Source of the DNA: Acanthaster planci
Taxonomy: Eukaryota; Echinodermata; Asteroidea; Valvatida; Acanthasteridae
Direction of reading: 5' to 3'
DNA: 64,000 nt
Assembly (NCBI RefSeq): GCF_001949145.1
Contig: NW_019091513.1
Location: 187,623-251,622, forward strand
In this document: positions 25,164-37,362 of the stretch, in pieces
How the letters are laid out: each line of letters opens with the position of its first letter
Numbering within the stretch: position 1 is the first letter of the stretch
Program-made: the position numbers and the translations under genes
Notes under the pieces: model-generated
Told to the model about the DNA's origin: nothing
Databases searched by the model: none
What the model saw: the letters and a program-made list of their open reading frames with translations, nothing else

Positions 25164-28100
25164 ATGACTTTAGCACACTGCAGAGTCTGTGGTGATGAAG
25201 GAGGTAACAGAGAAGACAGAACCCAAGAAATCTATAAATTGGAGGTAAATTCTGGCTCTGCCGTGTTGCGTGAAACGTTTAATTAGGGGAGATAAATTAG
25301 CCCAGCAAGATGACTTATTTCAAGTTAAAAATACACAGCTCCACACAGCACATAAAAATCTGTCAGTAACTTTCTTTTAATAGGGGTCTGGCCAAACTGC
25401 AGTTAATCCGGTGGGGGGGGGAGGTCTGTGAGCTACTTCCATTTGTAAAAAAGGGGTGTAGCCTACATAACATTAAAACAGGAAAAAATCATCCACAATA
25501 TACATGTACATTCCTGTGTTGTACGATATCTGCATGTTGGCCTAGATAAGCATTGATGTGCCTTATCACAAATGCTGCATGGGGGATTGGGTGATATTGC
25601 ACAATGGTAGAAAGGCACTTTTGGAAGGAAAAAGGAGCAAACATTGAACCTTTTGCCTTCCCACAAAGCCTTTTAACATTATACAAAGTGCACTTGTGCA
25701 GTGACGTGTTTGCAGTATGGCTTGTTTTCTTTCATGTAAAACTACGCTCACGAGTTGTCTATCAGAATGGCATCAGAAATGAAATGATGTTTTGGTTTCG
25801 TAACAGTACCTTCTATCCTGCATATGCTTGAGCTTCTGTGATGAATGTGCTTACCGTTTAGTCGCCACTTTTGTGACACCCCTAAAATCCAGGAACAAAA
25901 TGATCGTTTTTGTAAAAATGTTTTTTTAACATTTCAATTTTGATTTCTTAGATATGTCACCAAAGCGGGGTTGGTCTTTCATCAGAAATTTGAAGGAAAT
26001 TCCTTGGTTCAACATAACCGTTTTTTGGACCAACTTTTTGAACATGTTGAGAAATTTTTTTCCATTACATTGTAGTCGGATGCACAGGATGATGCAACAC
26101 TTACACAGCCTGTAACGCAGTACCAAATAGGGAACGCTGGGAACCAGATGAATGCCTTGTGGTCGATCGTTCTCATGCACAGGGTAACCTGCCTGACCCT
26201 GGCCTGCAGGGCCTGGTCCGTGAATGGTGCTGTGCACAACTGCAATATACGTGCAGTATCAGTAGCAGGGTTACACTGTCGCAGCCCTGGGATGTGTACG
26301 TGCTCATCTTCTCGTAGCAAATAAGATGCACCGTAACGTTGGTGGCGCTAACCATTCTCCCCCTCCCCCCTCCGGTTATGCCCCAACTATAGTGTCTGTC
26401 CCAACTATAGCACTGCAGTTGGGCTGGCCCAACTATTGGGGGCCAATCTCTGTAGCAAATTTTTCAACCCTCTCCAAATTTATGCAGTTCATTCCTAATT
26501 ATTCATACGGCACTTAATCTGCATAGAGCTTGATTCTAAAATCATAAATGGATGATGTAAACAAAATGAATTTGGCGTATGCAATGGCATATGCACACAC
26601 TGAACTTCTGTCTTTCTGTGCAACGGTTGGGCTGGCTCAACTATAGCACTATAGTTTGGCCAGTCCTAACTACTAACTACCTGTATAGTTGGGACTGATG
26701 CTGTAGTTGGGGCGTAACAGCAGTAGGCCGAGTACTATCCTACCAAGCCATATTTTTCAACTTTTCACATGCAACATGTTCAACACAAAACCAGATCCAA
26801 TTTTATTAACACAGAATATGGACCTTTTGTCTAGAACAGATGACGTGAGTTATGATTAGTGGTAGAAAATGTCAGATTCATCGTTCCCTTTCTGCAGGTA
26901 CTGTAAATTGTACACCATACTGTCACTGTCAGACTCCGGCCTGCAAAATATGCTGCTGTACTCTGCATGCATGATTAAAATTCATCAAACAAATGAATAA
27001 TTATTCCCTTAGGTCCTTTTGCCAGCAGAGTACCACCATGAAATCTGCAGTTATGAAGCAGTAGGCCAAGACGATGACTCCAGGTTCAATTGCCTGTTAC
27101 GTCTGGAGGTCACCACAGAAGAAGAGGTTCAGCAGTGGCTGGTTGCATTCCAAAGGTCATCATGCTTAACGTGGAGGAAGTCAAAGACCTATCCTGCTGC
27201 TGGCCGTTACAACAAGTACAGGGTGAGACATTAACATGAGACATTTGTAATAATAACAACTTATTATGGTTACCTTGTCACCTCTATGGTGATTTTTGGT
27301 GGGTCGTCATACCGGTTTATACCATATTTCTATTTATCATTGATTTATTTATTTGTATATCAGTCACTGGAATGAAATAATACTGTCATGCGCTTGTGAA
27401 AATTAATTGCCATTCTTGCGTGTCTTTGTTTCTTGTATTTAGGGTTCTACACATGAAATATTTGCTCGGTACCAGACAAGTTAGTGGATTTGATTGATGG
27501 GCTTAAATTCTGCAGAATGTGTTTTAATTACTTTTAAAAGGCAGTGTAATTCTCCCTCCAAGCAGTAGACCCTTTTCATGTGGAGGCCATTTTTGATCTC
27601 ATCCCCCAAATCTGTTGTATATATTACAAACTGTCGATTAGGATGTCACCAGACTGTTTTATACTTCAGTGCGTTCCAAGCCTCCCTGTCAATAATTTTT
27701 GGAATCTGGCAAGGTACAATTCTATGTGTTCAATCATGAATTTGAAATTATTTTATCGGAGTAGACAGGTGGACCTTGGTAAAAAAATTTCATGTTATTG
27801 CTTCATTTGTACTCTCAATATTCAAAAATGAACAGTTGACCTCACTTTCAAACTCAATATGGCTGGCCCTGTGAATAAAGTCTACAGTATGATCCTTGCT
27901 GTATGTTTTCATGGGCTTTTTATGTGGATTCTGCAGGTGGATTTGAGATGTCAACACAACACAAGATACAAGTCTGCTATCCCGGGCAAGATGACCAAGA
28001 ATACCGATTGTCCGGCTACTATGACTCTTGTCTTGAAGAGAAGGGTCACAAATTCCAAGTAAGCACCGGTATCTCAAGACTGCCCATCTAGTTGGAAAAG

Positions 28101-31100
28101 CTGAATGTCAACAAGATGGGAAACAATTGTAAGATGGGAAACAATTGTAACAATTTCTATTTGGTCAACAATGAATAGTGACCAAGGATCAGCTGTCCAT
28201 TCATTCATGGCGTGTGCAGTCAGCAGGGTGAACACTTCATGACAGGAAGCTAATTATGCTCTATTTGGTGGTTCGAAACAAAACCTGAAAGACAGGCAAC
28301 ATATAGCTGAGATCACATTCCTGGGCAAACCACACAAGTGCAGTACTGCATGTACTGTCCGCTGTGTATGTGTACACAGTACTTGTCAGCGTTCTGGCGA
28401 TGACATCCTGCAATCAGCCCGTGAGCGCGAATGGTCAAAAGGGGATTTTTGTGGGCGTGGAAATGCAGGATTTTTAAATTCATTTTGGGGTTACAATCAA
28501 TTGGGTGAACATTAAATTTGTGATGCGTTAAATAGATATGTATTTATTGTTATTTTGAAATCCTTCACGTAAACTAAATGTTTTCAATTTCTGTTACCCT
28601 TTAAACCTAACAGTCCTGACTCCCCCAATTTTAATATGATTTTGATAGAAAGTCTGGTTTTGAATTGAAATATGGAGAATTGTATGAAATTGTGACTTCA
28701 TTGGCTTACTGACTAGTTTTCATGCATTTTCAAGAATGTGATTAAAAAATGAACTAGTTGTTGGACTGGTCACTCACTCAAAAAGAAACTTCAACTTGGA
28801 GCTTGTTTACAACTGTCCCCATTTAATCTATAATTGTCAAACATCTGCGTCGAGCTGAAGTGCACCAAAACCCAGCGAAAGAAAGACAGGTGGTTACAAG
28901 CGGGTTCTTGCGCGCGTTCTGCGTGTACGCAAAGACCATACATGCTGCAATAAATTAGCTAAGCGTACTCAGCGTGTTCCGCATCAAACGTGCATATACT
29001 TGCGCGCCTCATGGCGCGCCTATGCGGCGAGTACCAAAAAACACGCCCTCTCTTGTTCCACTCGGTGCGGATAAAAAAGAGCTGAGTACAGTGTAATTGT
29101 CCCGTGTTCATTTCTTTGCACAAGGTCCCAAGACCTACACATCCACAATGGTCTTCTCTTCAGTGTAAGGCTGAGGAACGATCACAACCATCATATCGCA
29201 TGTGCTGATGCATTTCGGAGGAGAGATGTGTCAGAGGATTGTGTAGGTAAATTGAAGGACCTGTTCGAGCATGGACATTCCCCCTCATCAGCTCTGGACA
29301 CTCTGAAGCATGATCTTCAAGAAGACCATGGAGAGCAATATGTCTATGCTACGGTAGACCGCTCTGTGTGTCCAGATCTTCAGTTCTGCTACAGGTAGGT
29401 AGTCCAGCAGTGGCATATCCAGGGGGAAGGGGGCAAGGGAAGGGGAGGGAGGAGGAACACTTAATCATGGGCGGGCTTAATCATGGGCATTCCTCAACCA
29501 ATAACCGCATGCGTGTATATGGGATAGGGATTGAAAACCAACTACTCGTATAAATTTCCCCAATTTTTTTTTTTTTAATATGACTTCGCAAAAATACTGG
29601 CAAAGAATACTGTACCCTGCCACCACTTATACAGAGACTGTGGGGAATCAAGACAATTTTCAAAATACTTCCCAGCATAACTGGAATTTTTTCGTGCCAG
29701 ATTGATGTATTTTCAACATTTCTGTTATGATTAACCTTTATTCAGTCTATGAAGAAAAAACTGGTGGCATGATTCAGCATTCGTTCTGAAATACTACACA
29801 ATTTTCAGTGATAAGCTGGTTGCTCACTTAATTTACCTTTACCCTTGGCGCAGAAATTATGCTCAAATATTACTGTACTGTCACAGTTGGAGTTTGGAAG
29901 CAGACTGCAGTAATGGCTTTAATAGGTCTTTTCTTCATTACTTTTTTTCCTGAAGAAAATACTGATTGCAAAACAAATATTTATACGTTATTTGTATTTG
30001 AGCTGCAAGTAATCATTTTTGGAACCATTTCTTTACTGACAGATTGTACTTCAAGATTTTTAAGAAGGCATATGAAGCACCTTCTGGAGAAGAGATGTTT
30101 GTGGACCTTGAAGAAAGGCTCCATACATACAATGAGGAACAACAAGAAACCTGTGCAAAAATCAAGCACACAGAGGACAGTCAAACTGTTGTTGCCATAT
30201 GCACGCCTCTGATGAAAAGGGTCCACACGATGGTGGAACAGAGTGGAGAGATGATATTCTTTGAATCTTCAGGGAAGTGTCATCGTCACAACAGCCGAAT
30301 TTTCGTCTTACTGACTCACTCTTCTGCTGGAGGGCTACCGTTGGGTGTGCTTCTCACTTCGTCAGAGAGCCAACCAACGATAACCGCTGGGATTGAACTG
30401 TTGAAGTCCATACTTCCAGACAGTGCCTTCTTTGGAAGAGAAGCACACGGGCCACTAGTGGCAGTAACAGATGACTGCCTGGCACTTTGCCAGGCAATAC
30501 ATTCAGTGTACCCACAGACCAGCTTGATACTGGGCGTCTTTCACATTCTACGAGCCATGTGGCGCTGGCTATGGGATGGCCGCAATGGCATCAGCAAACA
30601 AGACAGGCCTCATCTACTTGGCGTCTTCAAGAGTCTTGTGTATGCCGAGTCATCTGATCGACTGAATAATCTCTACCAGGCAATTGTGGATGACCCAATC
30701 GTCAAGAAATACCGCAAATATACAAAGCACCTGGCCAGTGTGTTCGAGACCAGGGAGGCATGGGCTGTCTGCTTCTGGAGCAACCTCTTCGCGAGTGGCA
30801 ACAACGCAGCAGACTGTGTAGAGAGCGCCATGAGGATCATGAAGGACAAGGTCCTCTACCACTTCAAGGCATACAATGTAACTCAGTCAGTAGACTTTCT
30901 TCTTACAAGAATGGAATCCTACTACACTCGCCGCCTGTTGGATGTTGTCAACAACTGCACAGCTAACATACAGCAATCAAGATACTTCCTGAGTGACGAT
31001 GACATCAATTGCCGCAATATTGTTCAGGTTTGCCAGCATGACTTAACTTCTAGCATCACAAGAGGTGACTTCATCTGGGCACATTGTGCACATAAAAACA

Positions 31101-32477
31101 CGAGATATTGAAAGTCTTTGAAAAGGTCTTAATGGGCTGCAACATTGTTGCTTGCTTAGATAATGATACACCTCAGCTTCAGGTATCATATGCTCCTAGA
31201 CAAGATAGCAGTACGTTTACATGTACTGAACATACTTACACCCACATTCTTATTCCCTTTTTGAAATCTGACGGCAAAGGATCATCAATTTTTGGACCAG
31301 ACACTTGAAAACAGTGACATGCCAGATATTTTGGAAGAATTGTTGAGTATCTCTGTCTTCATATTTCAGGAAGATGAGACAAGCTACTCCGTGCCCAGCA
31401 CTAAATCCGGAGAGCTGTACCACGTGGACATAAGTATTGGTACCTGCACCTGCCCTGTGGGAAAGACTGGTGGACCGTGCCAACATCAACATGCAGTGAT
31501 GAAGACATTCAATGTCGTTGACTGCAACTTCATGCCCACCACATCACCACATCTAAGGGAGTTGTACTATACAATTGCCACAGGTAATTTATTTCCTTGC
31601 ATTTAGTCTTCCCTTCCATTTGAAGTATTTAAAAAGCAAACGACAGTTTTCCACATGCCCATCATTTGAGTGACCTAGGAACGCTGTTCCCACATCTTCA
31701 TCGTTTTACTGGCCCGGGAGGGGCAGAAAATGATGCAGCCTGGATGTGCTGAAAAACCACTGCTGTTTCATGTCTTTTTACACTTCGAGGCTTTCATTGT
31801 GCGGAAAACTGATTTGTTACACTTTCACTTTTGGCGAAATAGGAAGAGATTACATTAAGGAGGAATGGTTCATGAATCCTTGCCATGAGAGTGACTCGCC
31901 GCCTCCTGTAGATGCCACAACTCCACCTCCCACCGCTGATGTGTCTGTCCTGCAGAATCCTCAGATCAGGTTTGATTTTTTCCATCTCCAACGCGCCGCA
32001 GAAAATGGATTCCAGAATTGTGGCACAAGCAGCAGGCCCACTGAAGACCAAGATGTTCTAGGGAAGCTGCGGAACATGTTTGACACTCTAAGTCAAAAGA
32101 TGAATGATGATCCGGATATGTTCAGGTTCCCAATCAAGAGCTTTGTGTCAAGGTTCGAAAAGATTGCTTCAGACAGTGCGCTTATCTCTGCTTTGCTCAC
32201 ATTTGCCAAGTATAGCACTTTCTCTGCTGCTAGACAAATAAAGATTAGGGCCAAAAAACGCCTTCCAATATCATCGAGAGTCGGGATGCAGCCAACCACT
32301 GTGACAAGACGTAAGACTCCCCTGGGAGGACGCCGAGCTTTGATCACAGGTCGGCCCCCAAAATCATCCAGGCAAACAGAGCATGGCTATGCTAAACAAA
32401 GAGCCAGCACAAATAGCGTGAAGCGAGGAGCTCTCCCCAAACTAAAACTTTCTGCCTTTCCATCTCAAAGTGTGTAA
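25164..32477 (+). CDS. SWIM-type zinc finger / MULE transposase-like protein (complete, 7 exons)
   Basis: Exons 25164-25244, 27013-27222, 27937-28058, 29125-29394, 30043-31027, 31370-31583 and 31843-32477 join in phase to 838 codons plus TAA. The N-terminus has CRVCG (C6, C9). Residues ~95-175 hold a Cys/His pattern (CQH, then DCPAT, then NDHNHH) like FAR1/WRKY-GCM1 zinc fingers of Mutator-type transposases. Residues ~290-500 match the MULE transposase core: VTDD (D371/D372), FHILRAMWRWLW, and CVESAMRIMKDK (E488). A SWIM motif CxC-x8-CxH (C582, C584, C593, H595) follows. The last exon is basic and contains GRPPK, an AT-hook-like core. The expected first catalytic Asp is Glu (FFESSG, E302). 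The donor of exon 5 (gtttgc) is weak but phase-correct. I infer a nuclear DNA-binding protein, perhaps a domesticated transposase. Its cellular role is unknown. Confidence 0.85.
26375..26718. mobile_element. TIR element family B (GTTAYGCCCCAACTATAG ends), copy 1
   Basis: The left end is GTTATGCCCCAACTATAG and the right end is the inverted form, ending TGTAGTTGGGGCGTAAC. The interior repeats variants of GTTGGGCTGGCCCAACTA, itself an inverted motif. It lies in intron 1 of the SWIM/MULE gene. Confidence 0.85.
28113..28148. repeat. 2 x 18-bp perfect tandem repeat
   Basis: AAGATGGGAAACAATTGT occurs twice in succession in intron 3 of the SWIM/MULE gene. Confidence 0.85.
28842..29072. repeat. dispersed repeat family C, copy 2
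   Basis: It carries CGAGCTGAAGTGCACC, AGAAAGACAGG, ACTCAGCGTGTTCCGC, CGCGCCTATGCGGCGAGTAC and AACACGCCCTCTCTTGTTCC in the same order as the 1561 copy. It sits in intron 3 of the SWIM/MULE gene, about 50 bases before exon 4. Confidence 0.7.
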
Positions 32478-33273
32478 CAGAAAACACATCACTGGGTGGT
32501 ACACAATCAACAAAGTTATAAACCACATCAAGCCACGAACCAAAATTGAAAGCTGCTTGCAACCAAAACAGGCCCCCAAATCCCTAGAAATAATTCTGCT
32601 AGATTCCCTCAGCACAATTCCTTCAAAAGAGAAGCCCCCACATCACATTATCATGCTGCAAATGCATTATGGAGGCCTGATTACTCATTCATTGGATTAT
32701 ATCAGTGATTAAGGAGCAGCCACGCTCACAAAGTCAGACTTTTTCCTCAATGCGGAGACTTTTGTCACCGGGTCAGTTTCTGGTCATGCCTGAACCTGTG
32801 CGACTGTTTTTATGGTAGTTAATGTATCTCCCAGATGCCCTCTCTATCTACATTTCATTATGCTGCTGTGAGATCTAGTTTGAGCTCCTTGGGGTGACTG
32901 ATCTTTCAAGACTCCTTACTCTGCAGTGGTTGGGGTCCAGCCATTAGGAGTCTACAGGCTTGTGATGTATACCTTGGTAAGGACCACATGGAAACTTTTC
33001 CAAGATATGACCATATTTGGTGATATGGTGAAACTCTCATCACCGCTCTGTGGACCCCTGGATTTCAAACATTGAATTGTGAGATACTGAACTGTGTGTG
33101 ACTGCGTATTAAGTAGAGCAAATATTTTGCAAATTTTACAATTTGTTATCACACTTTTCAGAAACAACAGCAACCTTGTTTAGATTATTTTGTTCATTAT
33201 GCTCTAATTTCAGCACTGGAATGAAGGACATGGATTTATTATTTTTCAGATTGCTTTTAAAGTAAAACAGCTC
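32478..33273. other. 3' flank of SWIM/MULE gene
   Basis: Presumed 3'UTR and intergenic DNA. No gene was recognised. Confidence 0.5.
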
Positions 33274-35510
33274 TTAAGTTCTCAGTCAGTCCTCCAAGTT
33301 TGGTTCTTTACTGTTTTCATTTGGGGTATGGGCAGGTAGAGGATACATTTTGTAATGTGAAAAGTTTTCTTTTACACTTGCTGTCCCTGTATTGTATTTC
33401 CCATAAAAAACAAGTACACCAAGGCCAAGACTATATTTTGGGGGAAAGATAAAGTGACTTGGGACTGATTTATTTCCTGAGAAAACAAATACTTCAGCAT
33501 ATGCACATCGTCGCTTGTGGGACTTGCGGAACATGAACTATTAAGCTGGGAAAGACAACAGAGACATTTTTCAAGATGTAATTTTTTTTTGCGTTGGGGA
33601 GATGTTAATTATATATAACAGGTTTGCCCTTACCCAACGTATATTAATAAGCACTGCATGCTCAGTGCTTGTCCGAGAGCTTGTGAAAAAAACCTCACAA
33701 GCCTACTCGGGTGAGACTCGAACCCACGACCTCCTGCTTACTAGTGCAGATGTCTTAACCACTCGACCAGAGAGCTTGCCGGGGTCGGCTGGCCGGTCCG
33801 AGTCAAATGAAGCAGCGGGTACCGCGAACTGTTTTTCAAGATGTATTTTTTTTAATAAGCACTGAGCATTAATATACGTTGGGTAAGGGCAAACCCGTTA
33901 TATATAACAACAGAGACAGTAACCCAACTTTAAAAAAAAAAATAAAATTCAGGAAAAAAAACAGGTATCTCAGATGTTCACGATGCACATCAAAATAAGG
34001 CTTAATTCCTTGGACTTCATATTACTTTCAATTTTTACTGGCTTAACCCATGACTTTTGAAGACATTTCTTTCGGACTGCATGTAGCCCATCGCAATTGT
34101 TGCAATTATTGAATCCTACACACTTCGCTTAAAAATAAAGCAGTTTCGATGCGAGCCCCTATTTTGTCCAATATCTTCAAAAATACATGCTGATAGTCAT
34201 GGGCGGAGATGCTGGGGGATGGGGGATATATTCTCCCCCCCCCCACCAAAAATGGGGGTGGAGGGTGGGAGATTACCGATATAATCTTCTCCCCCCGCCC
34301 ACTTTTCAAGTCACTAACTATAATATGGGCACCCTTAGCCTGCACCACCAACTACGTGCGATTTTGCAGGTGTCGCGATCTCACCTAGCTGGGATGGAAG
34401 CTGTGCCGAGTTTTCAGAAATCATTCCCTACTTGTCAAGAAATTTCCACCCATGCTCAGGTAGTCCTGGTGGTACTTTCAATTTTTCCGAAAAATCGTTT
34501 GAACTTTTCAACAGCACTTGTCGTAAAATGACCATAAGTATGAAATTAACAATACCTTGTATCTTATGCTCGTACCTGCCTTTTTTTTTAACTGGAAGGG
34601 GAATTGTTTTCGACATGTCCCTATTACAGCTTGGTAGGTTTTACTTGAGAAACCTGTGCGAATGCTTCTTTCTGGCAGCAGAAACTAAAACGGAATGGAA
34701 ATGTCAAACATGATCTCATCCAGTGGCATACCCAAGCCATTTGGGGGGGGGGGAATGGTATTGTTTTCTAAAAACGATCGTTCATTTATCAGCCGTAACA
34801 GGAACTTGCGCATACTGTTTTAAAATCGTAAGCACTTTCAATGCCAAAAATAAACTACTGGCAAAATATCTCCTGAGGGGACCATATAACGGCTTTTCAT
34901 CTGCCAGCAAATAGAAATGCTTTCCAGGTGGCAGAAATTGGAAAGACAAGCAGAAAAGTAGATTTTATCTCAACACCCAATGCACTTTTCTAATACCTGA
35001 GAGAAATGGAACCATTAAAAAAGAGAACAAAAATCTTTTTTTTAACGAAAGATACTTTGAAGTCCACTTTACATCTTCCAACACTGCTTTCTCAATGTTT
35101 AAAATGTGTTAATTTTTGCATCATGCTCCTTAAAGCTGTGCTTATCTTGGTGGAGAAGTGGCATAGAACTTAAAGCTTTTAATTACAACTTCCGAAGGTC
35201 AAGTCTGTTGTTTTGCATTTTTGTTTCGTTTTTAGCATTCTTTAAGTTCTTAAAATCTGAAACTTCTTTGCAATTCTACTGTGGCTGAAATGTGGCAGCT
35301 GCTGCTGCATGCTTGTACCAGCAACTTTTTTCCCAGGTCAGCAGTAAGACAGCGTCAATAAGTAGCAGCAATCATGGTGTGACATCCGCTGTACTTGCAG
35401 TGTTAGCAGGTATGCCCAGTATAAAAACATTGCCTTGGTCAAGGCGTTTGTTATTAGTCACACAGCACTAGCCAGCTATCCATAACCTCCGTTTGTGTAC
35501 ATGTACGTTT
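33274..35510. repeat. direct repeat, copy 1 (probable allele 1)
   Basis: It starts TTAAGTTCTCAGTCAGTCCT and ends GTGTACATGTACGTTT immediately before a single N. It matches copy 2 nearly base for base along its length, apart from the 340-bp insertion at 33567, a G/C-rich stretch at ~34247-34300 and small indels. No coding region was recognised in it. Confidence 0.9.
33567..33906 (-). mobile_element. 340-bp insertion: TIR element with tRNA-derived (SINE-like) core
   Basis: The insertion is flanked by a 12-bp direct duplication ACAACAGAGACA (33555-33566 and 33907-33918) and is absent from the second copy of the surrounding repeat (near 35780). It has inverted arms (TATATAACAGGTTTGCCCTT then ACCCAACGTATATTAA) and, on the minus strand, a tRNA-like body with A box TGGTCGAGTGG (33759-33769) and B box GGGTTCGAGTC (33715-33725). 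The acceptor stem does not pair, so it is not a working tRNA gene. Confidence 0.8.
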
Positions 35511-35511
35511 N
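35511..35511. other. single N at a contig-like join
   Basis: One ambiguous base sits exactly between the two copies of the ~2-kb repeat. Confidence 0.95.
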
Positions 35512-37312
35512 TTAAGTTCTCAGTCAGTCCTCCAAGTTTGGTTCTTTACTGTTTTCATTTGGGGTATGGGCAGGTAGACGATACATTTTGTAATGTGAAA
35601 AGTTTTCTTCTACACTTGATGTCCCTGTATTGTATTTCCCATAAAAAATTAAGTACACCAAGGCCAAGACTATATTTTTTGGGAAAGATAAAGCGACTTG
35701 GGACTGATTTATTTCCTGAGAAAACAAATACTTCAGCCTATGCACATCCTTGCTTGCGGGACTTGCGGAACATGAACTATTAAGCTGGGAAAGACAACAG
35801 TGACAGTAACCCAACTTTAAAAAAAAAAATAAAATTCAGGAAAAGTACAGGTTTCTCCCATGTTCACGATCAAAATAAGGCTTAATTCCTTGGACTTCAT
35901 ATTACTTTCAATTTTTACTGGCTTAACCCATGACTTTTGAAGACATTTCTTTCGGACTGCATGTAGCCCATCGCAATTGTTGCAATTATTGAATCCCACA
36001 CACTTCACTTAAAAAATAAAGCAATTTGGATGCGGGCCCCTATTTTGTCCAATATCTTCAAAAATACATGCTGATAGTCATGGGCGGAGATGCTGGGGGA
36101 TGGGGGATATATTTCCCCCCCCCCACCCACTTTTCAAGTCACTAACTGTAACATGCGCAGCCTTAGCCTGCACCACCAACTTCGTGCGATTTTGCAGGTG
36201 TCGCGATCTCACCTAGCTGGGATGGAAGCTGTGCCGAGTTATCAGAAATCATTCCCTACTTGCCAAGAAATTTCCACCCATCCTCAGGTAGTCCTGGTGG
36301 TACTTTTAATTTTTCCGAAAAATCGTTTGAACTTTTCAACAGCACTTGTCGTAAAATGACCATAAGTATAATATTAACAATCCCTTATATCTTATGCTCG
36401 TACCTGCCTTTTTTTTTTTAACTGGAAGGGGAATTGTTTTCGCCATGTCCCTATTACAGCTTGGTAGGTTTTACTTGAGAAACCTGGGCAAACACTTCTT
36501 TTTGTCAGCAGAAACTAAAACAGAATGGAAATGTCAAACATGTTCTCATCCAGTGGCATACCCAAGCCAATGGTATTGTTTTCTAAAAACGATCGTTCAT
36601 TTATCAGCCGTAACAGGAACTTGCGCATACTGTTTTAAAATCGTAAGCACTTTCAATTCCAAAAATAAACTACTGGCAAAATATCTCCTGAGGGGACCAG
36701 ATAACGGCTTTTCATCTGCCAGCAAATATAAATGCTTTCCAGGTGGCAGAAATTGGGAAGACAAGCAGAAAAGTAGATTTTATGTCAACACCCAATGCAC
36801 TTTTCTAATACCTGAGAGAAATGGAACCATTAAAAAAGAGAACAAAAATCTTGTCTTTTTGTTTATGTCTTTACGTCTTCCAACACTGCTTTCTCAATGT
36901 TTAAAATGTGTTAATTTTTGCATCATGCTCCTTAAAGCTGTGCTTATCTTGGTGGAGAAGTGGCATAGAACTTAAAGCTTTTAATTACAACTTCCGAAGG
37001 TCAAGTCTGTTGTTTTGCATTTTTGTTTCGTGTTTAGCGTTCTTTAAGTTCTTAAAATCTCAAACTTCTTTGCAATTCTACTGTGGCTGAAATGTGGCAG
37101 TTGCTGCTGCATGCTTGTACCAGCAACTTTTTTCCCGGGTCAGCAGTAAGACAGCGTCAATAAGTAGCAGCAATCATGGTGTGACATCGGCTGTACTTGC
37201 AGTGTTAGCAGGTATGCCCAGTATAAAAACATTGCCTTGGTCAAGGCGTTTGTTATTAGTCACACAGCACTAGCCAGGTATCCATAACCTCTGTTTGTGT
37301 ACATGTATGCTT
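35512..37312. repeat. direct repeat, copy 2 (probable allele 2)
   Basis: It starts with the same TTAAGTTCTCAGTCAGTCCT right after the N at 35511 and stops at ACATGTATGCTT, the same end point as copy 1, right before the N run 37313-37362. It lacks the 340-bp insertion. No gene is seen in it. Confidence 0.9.
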
Positions 37313-37362
37313 NNNNNNNNNNNNNNNNNNNNNNNNNNNNNNNNNNNNNNNNNNNNNNNNNN
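37313..37362. other. assembly gap (50 N)
   Basis: A run of exactly 50 N directly after the second repeat copy, between the SWIM/MULE gene and KHK. Confidence 0.99.

Noticed and set aside
29700-30042. Extension of SWIM/MULE exon 5 upstream through an open stretch
   Set aside because: A clear acceptor (tttactgacag) at 30042 joins in phase with exon 4, and the upstream translation has no similarity.
33700-33780. Possible functional tRNA gene on the minus strand
   Set aside because: A and B boxes are good, but the acceptor stem does not pair and the block sits inside a TIR-bounded insertion. It fits a SINE-like body.
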